From assembly GCA_050249955.1 (NCBI GenBank), contig JBFWPN010000004.1, positions 248,001 through 312,000 on the forward strand: a stretch of DNA of 64,000 bases, in the 5' to 3' direction. Of this stretch, positions 60,670 through 64,000 are shown in pieces. The translations under genes were made by a program, and so were the position numbers. Below the pieces are notes generated by a model that was not told the DNA's origin, made no database searches, and was given only the letters and a program-made list of their open reading frames with translations. Positions within the stretch are counted from its first letter, which is position 1. Each line of letters opens with the position of its first letter. This stretch comes from CAVVIG01 sp050249955 (GTDB lineage: Bacteria > Acidobacteriota > Vicinamibacteria > Vicinamibacterales > CAVVIG01).

Positions 60670-61745
60670 GGCGTGATCGCCTCGCGCATCTCGGCGATCA
60701 GTTGGGGCAGGCGGTCGGGAGGCTGGCCGAAGCGGTAGAACCACCACGGGTCCTCGCAGCCGCGCCCGGGCTCGGTCAGCGCCTCGGCGTGTGCCACCGC
60801 CTCCAGGCCGCGCCCCTCGAGCTGCTTCAAGGCGATGAGGCCGACGAGCGGCGTCTGGCAACCGTCCATCAGCGTCATCGCCCGGTCGAACGCCGCCTCG
60901 GCGGCAGCGGGCCGGCCCGCCAGCGTTTCGGTGCGGCCCAGGAAGAGCGCCGCCAGGTATCGCCAGCGTCGTTCGGTGGCACCGCTGGACGCGGACGTGA
61001 GGACGGTGCGCGCCTCACCATGCTGCCCCGATTCGCCAAGTACCCGCCCGAGCCGCACCGATGCGGCGTCGTGCGTGCCGGGGGGCACGCCCGCGCGCCG
61101 GTAGGCGGCCGCTGCGGCCTGGAACGCCTGCTGGCGGGTGCGGTCCTTCACGGCGGAGAGCACCCTGGATCGCCCGTTCCACGTCAGGTCGGAAGGGACC
61201 GTGCCGTTCCAGACGAGTGTCTCGTAGAAGATGCCCAGGGCCAGGTCGGTCTCCGGCTCTGTGCCGTAACGTTCGCGCAGTTCGTCGAGCCAGGGGACGA
61301 GCGCACCGAACTCCAACTCGGACTGGTAGTGCCAGCAGACCGCCAGGAGCCAGCGCCGATGGAATGTGTCGGACACGATCCGGCCCCGGCCCGCCTCCAC
61401 GAAGCGCCGCGCGATGTCGAGGTGGGTTGGCGCATGCTGCGGCAGGACCCAGCCGCCGGTGACGACCTCGGTGTGCAGCAGGGCGGCTGTCTCGAGCCGC
61501 GACGACGGCCAGGTTTCGGCCCCGCGGAGCACGGCCGGAAGCACGCCGATGAGCGCGCGGTCGTCGAGGTCGCTCAGCGCCTGCACGGCCCCCCGGGGAT
61601 CGACCGGGTAGCGCTGCACCAGCGCCAGATAGTCCTCCTGGCTGACGTCCTGGGCGGCCGCCGCCCGCACCGCGAACGGGGCAGCAGCCACCGAGGTTGC
61701 CAGGAGGACGACCCGGACCATCCATCCCACGTGCGGCAGGCTCAT
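60666..61745 (-). CDS. Exported helical-repeat (TPR-like) protein
   Basis: A 359-residue protein from ATG 61745, with a signal peptide 'VRVVLLATSVAAAPFAVRA'. The body is alpha-helical with degenerate TPR-like pairs: 'DYLALVQRYPVDPRGAVQAL', 'ALGIFYETLVWNGTVP', 'AAAAYRRAGVPPGTHDAASV' and 'YLAALFLGRTETLAGRPAAA'. No catalytic motif is seen. It is translationally coupled to the VWFA gene downstream (ATGA overlap), and may form a complex with it in the periplasm or at the surface. The two start codons are divergent from the next VWFA gene at 61820. Confidence 0.75.
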   Translation of the reverse strand: MSLPHVGWMVRVVLLATSVAAAPFAVRAAAAQDVSQEDYLALVQRYPVDPRGAVQALSDLDDRALIGVLPAVLRGAETWPSSRLETAALLHTEVVTGGWVLPQHAPTHLDIARRFVEAGRGRIVSDTFHRRWLLAVCWHYQSELEFGALVPWLDELRERYGTEPETDLALGIFYETLVWNGTVPSDLTWNGRSRVLSAVKDRTRQQAFQAAAAAYRRAGVPPGTHDAASVRLGRVLGESGQHGEARTVLTSASSGATERRWRYLAALFLGRTETLAGRPAAAEAAFDRAMTLMDGCQTPLVGLIALKQLEGRGLEAVAHAEALTEPGRGCEDPWWFYRFGQPPDRLPQLIAEMREAITP

Positions 61746-61819
61746 CTCGCCTTCAGCCTCCGTGGCTGGGGGGCGGCCTGTCAAGCGCTGTCACGGCCTG
61801 CCGCAGTAAAATGCCGCAC

Positions 61820-62749
61820 ATGCGCGCGCGTCCGGCGCTGGTCCTCGCCGCTGGTCTCCTCGCCGTGATTGCCGCGGCCGGCAGTCACCCGTCCGCGCAG
61901 CAGCCGCCGCTGGCGATGTCGCGCGACCAGCGGCCGCACTTCCGCACGGCGGTCCGGCTGACCACGGTCACGGCCACCGTGACCGACCGCGAGGGGCACC
62001 TGATCACCGGCCTTCCGCGCGACCAGTTCGAGGTGTTCGAGGACGGACAGCGGCAGGACATCACCCAGTTCACCGCCGACCGCGTGCCGGTGAGCCTCAC
62101 CGTCCTCGTCGATGCCAGCGACAGCATGTACGGCCGCCGCATCGTGGAAGCGCGCGATGCGGTGTCGAGCTTCGTGACCGGGATGCTCGAGCCCGCCGAC
62201 GAGTTCTCGCTCGTCGTGTTCAACCACCACCAGCAGGTGCTCACCGAGTGGACCGGTGACCGGACGGCACCCGAGCGGCTGCTGCCGCCAGTGCGCCCAT
62301 GGGGATCCACGGCGATCTACGACGCGATCATGGCGTCCATTCCGCTGGCGGACACCCGCCATCACCAGCGGGCGGCGCTGCTGGTGCTGTCCGATGGCGC
62401 AGACACGGCGAGCGACACGCCGCTGCGCGACCTGCGGTCGGCCCTGCTGCGCACGGACGTGTTCATCTACGCCATCGGCATCGACTCCTCGGGGCGGCGT
62501 CCAATCAATGCCGCCGTGAACCCGGTCACCCTGGCCCAGATCACCGACCCGAGCGGCGGACGTACCCGCATCGTGCACGACACCTCCGAGATCGCCGATG
62601 CCCTCGCGCAGATTGCCGCCGAACTGAACAGCCAGTACCTCATCGGCTACACGTCGGCGCGCCAGCCCGACGGCCGCTTCCACAGCATCCGCGTGCACGT
62701 GAAGGGTGGCGAGTACCGCGTCCGGGCGCGCACCGGCTACGTCGGGTAG
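61820..62749 (+). CDS. Secreted VWFA-domain protein
   Basis: A 309-residue protein from ATG 61820 (ATG 61811 also possible) with signal 'LVLAAGLLAVIAAAGSHP'. Layout as in the VWFA-related acidobacterial family: 'TTVTATVTDREGHLITGLPRDQFEVFEDG' followed by MIDAS 'LVDASDSMYGRR', 'ALLVLSDGADTASD' and 'LNSQYLIGYTSARQPDGRFHS'. It has all MIDAS residues. It is divergent from the TPR/VWFA pair with 74 bases between starts. Possibly a partner of those proteins; the ligand is not known. Confidence 0.87.
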   Translation: MRARPALVLAAGLLAVIAAAGSHPSAQQPPLAMSRDQRPHFRTAVRLTTVTATVTDREGHLITGLPRDQFEVFEDGQRQDITQFTADRVPVSLTVLVDASDSMYGRRIVEARDAVSSFVTGMLEPADEFSLVVFNHHQQVLTEWTGDRTAPERLLPPVRPWGSTAIYDAIMASIPLADTRHHQRAALLVLSDGADTASDTPLRDLRSALLRTDVFIYAIGIDSSGRRPINAAVNPVTLAQITDPSGGRTRIVHDTSEIADALAQIAAELNSQYLIGYTSARQPDGRFHSIRVHVKGGEYRVRARTGYVG

Positions 62750-62830
62750 CGCCGGCGTTCACGCGGGGCCGCGTGTCTGTCGGTCCGCGTGCTGCTAGAA
62801 TGCCGCCTGTTTCCCGGAGGCAGACAGGAC

Positions 62831-63985
62831 ATGGAATTCACACACGTGCGCATGTGGCGTGTGCTTGGTGCGGGCGTGGTTGCGGCGTGCCTGGCCCTTC
62901 CCGCCGTGCTCAGCGGGCAGCAGCCAGGCCAGCAGGCACTGGCGCCCCCGACTGGCGACGCCCCGGTCCGCACCGCGGCCGACACACTCGAGGCGCGCCT
63001 GGCACGGCAGCGTGCGGCGCTGCAGCGCGCCCTGTTTGCCAGCGACGAGCCGCTGCCGTTCACCCTCATCGCCGACTTCAAGGCCGTGAACCGCGACCGC
63101 AACCCGGAGAGCACGCGGGTCTTCCCGGCCACGCTGGTCGTGGCCAGCCGGAACGGCGGCGAGGAGCGTATCCAGGTCAACATCCGCACGCGGGGGCACT
63201 CGCGACGCACCAGTTCCACCTGTACCTTCGCACCCATCCGGATCGAGTTCCCGAACAGGACGGACGGCACCGTGTTCGAGGGGCACAAGTCGCTCAAGCT
63301 CGGCACGCACTGCCGCGACGTCGACTCGTTCGAGCAGTACGTCTACCGCGAATACCTGGTGTACAAGGTCTTCAACCGCATCACCCAGCGCTCGTTCCGC
63401 GCGCGGCTCGCCACGGCCACCTACGTGGACGGGGAGAACAACAAGCCCATCACCACGCGTGCCGGCCTCTTCCTCGAAGATGACGATGACGTGGCGCGGC
63501 GGCTGGGCGGGGAGACGAGCGAACTGCAGAACCTGACGTTCGGCCACGTGGACATCGAGTCGATGACGCTGCTCAGTCTCTTCGAGTACATGATCGGGAA
63601 CACCGACATGTCGCTCGCCAAGCTGCACAACATCGTCCTCGTCCGCGGTGCGAACGGCTCGGTCTACCCGGTGCCGTACGACTTCGACTACTCCGGCGTG
63701 GTGAACGCACGCTACGCCGTGCCGGCCACGGCGCTCAACCTGCCGACGGTGCGCGAGCGCCTGTACCGGGGGCCCTGCCTCAAGCCCGAGGAACTGGCGC
63801 CCTACCTCACGCGAATGCTCGGGATGCGCGACGGGATTCTCGGCGTCTACGACAGCATCCCCGATCTCGACCAGGGCTATCGGAAGGACGCGAAGAACTA
63901 CCTGGACGGCTTCTTCAAGATCCTCACGAAGCCTGGCGACGTGAAGCGCGCCTTCCACGACACCTGCAGCCGCGCGACGATGTGA
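62831..63985 (+). CDS. Exported protein with CotH-kinase-like motifs, function unknown
   Basis: A 384-residue protein with a signal peptide (RVLGAGVVAACLALPAVLSG) from ATG 62831. The second half resembles CotH-like secreted protein kinases: 'EYMIGNTDMSLAKLHNIVLVR' and 'YPVPYDFDYSGVVNARYA' give the pattern N-x-D...H-N...DFD, in which Asn and Asp could be the catalytic and metal residues. The N-terminal half has 'IQVNIRTRGHSRRTSSTC', a basic and Ser/Thr-rich segment also seen in the CotH family. If so it would phosphorylate surface proteins; no proof is visible. The gene is complete, 15 bases from the window end. Confidence 0.6.
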   Translation: MEFTHVRMWRVLGAGVVAACLALPAVLSGQQPGQQALAPPTGDAPVRTAADTLEARLARQRAALQRALFASDEPLPFTLIADFKAVNRDRNPESTRVFPATLVVASRNGGEERIQVNIRTRGHSRRTSSTCTFAPIRIEFPNRTDGTVFEGHKSLKLGTHCRDVDSFEQYVYREYLVYKVFNRITQRSFRARLATATYVDGENNKPITTRAGLFLEDDDDVARRLGGETSELQNLTFGHVDIESMTLLSLFEYMIGNTDMSLAKLHNIVLVRGANGSVYPVPYDFDYSGVVNARYAVPATALNLPTVRERLYRGPCLKPEELAPYLTRMLGMRDGILGVYDSIPDLDQGYRKDAKNYLDGFFKILTKPGDVKRAFHDTCSRATM

Positions 63986-64000
63986 CCCTGATGAATACCC

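Overview
The window is about 64 kb of very GC-rich, densely coded bacterial chromosome. The gene set points to an acidobacterium, most likely of the Vicinamibacteria type. This is an inference from family content: Oar-like TonB-dependent receptors with carboxypeptidase-regulatory N-termini, DUF5916/CBM9-like outer-membrane proteins, VWFA-type secreted proteins, DUF6152, DUF2911, DUF4097, PEGA, and many Tat-exported enzymes. No rRNA marker is present and there is one tRNA. No CRISPR array, prophage or plasmid backbone was seen.

Layout. 1-5 kb: the 3' end of a GH140/DUF4038-type glycosidase, a DUF5916 protein, a small carboxypeptidase-regulatory lipoprotein, and a Tat-exported DsrE-like protein divergent from an AhpD/CMD protein. 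5.2-6.6 kb: an intact IS481-family insertion sequence with two-unit ends, sitting beside a tRNA-Arg(TCT) gene. 6.6-12.8 kb: an M3 peptidase with a Tat-exported histidinol-phosphate-aminotransferase-like enzyme, a DUF6152 protein, and an orphan molybdenum hydroxylase large subunit. 12.8-19 kb: a PIG-V-like mannosyltransferase, then a three-gene operon (GltD-like Fe-S flavoprotein, 2-oxoacid:ferredoxin oxidoreductase alpha, beta) that probably links 2-oxoacid metabolism to NAD(P)H through ferredoxin-type clusters. 19-28.4 kb: an M43 protease, a cytochrome c, an RnfD/NqrB-like membrane protein, an IorBA-type molybdenum hydroxylase, a TPR gluzincin protease, a YcaQ-like glycosylase and a YhdH-like reductase. 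28.4-31.5 kb: two tandem HDOD proteins and a secreted acidobacterial protein.

31.5-38.3 kb holds two equal-length (1010-aa) TonB-dependent receptors in direct tandem repeat. Their sequence identity is mosaic and both the leader hairpins and the terminators are duplicated. They are followed by an unassigned candidate structured RNA (about 38275-38512). 38.5-45.7 kb carries small secreted or unknown proteins, ArfB and a DUF2911 protein, then a compact HxlR regulator - TMTC-like glycosyltransferase - M1 aminopeptidase operon. A perfect 15-bp inverted repeat lies between that operon and a divergent DUF5916 gene.

45.8-64 kb: the DUF5916 protein, a cupin with a histone-like basic tail, a DHA2 MFS exporter, an RsmH-family methyltransferase, a D-aminoacylase, a membrane diguanylate cyclase, a PEGA protein, an ECF sigma/anti-sigma/DUF4097/DUF4097 operon, a VWFA/TPR pair, another VWFA protein, and an exported protein with CotH-kinase-like motifs.

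The strongest items for follow-up are the tandem receptor locus with its leaders and terminators, the unassigned RNA at 38.3-38.5 kb, the HxlR divergon with its palindrome, and the GltD-like/Kor operon. Function statements rest on motif recognition by eye; no database search was run.
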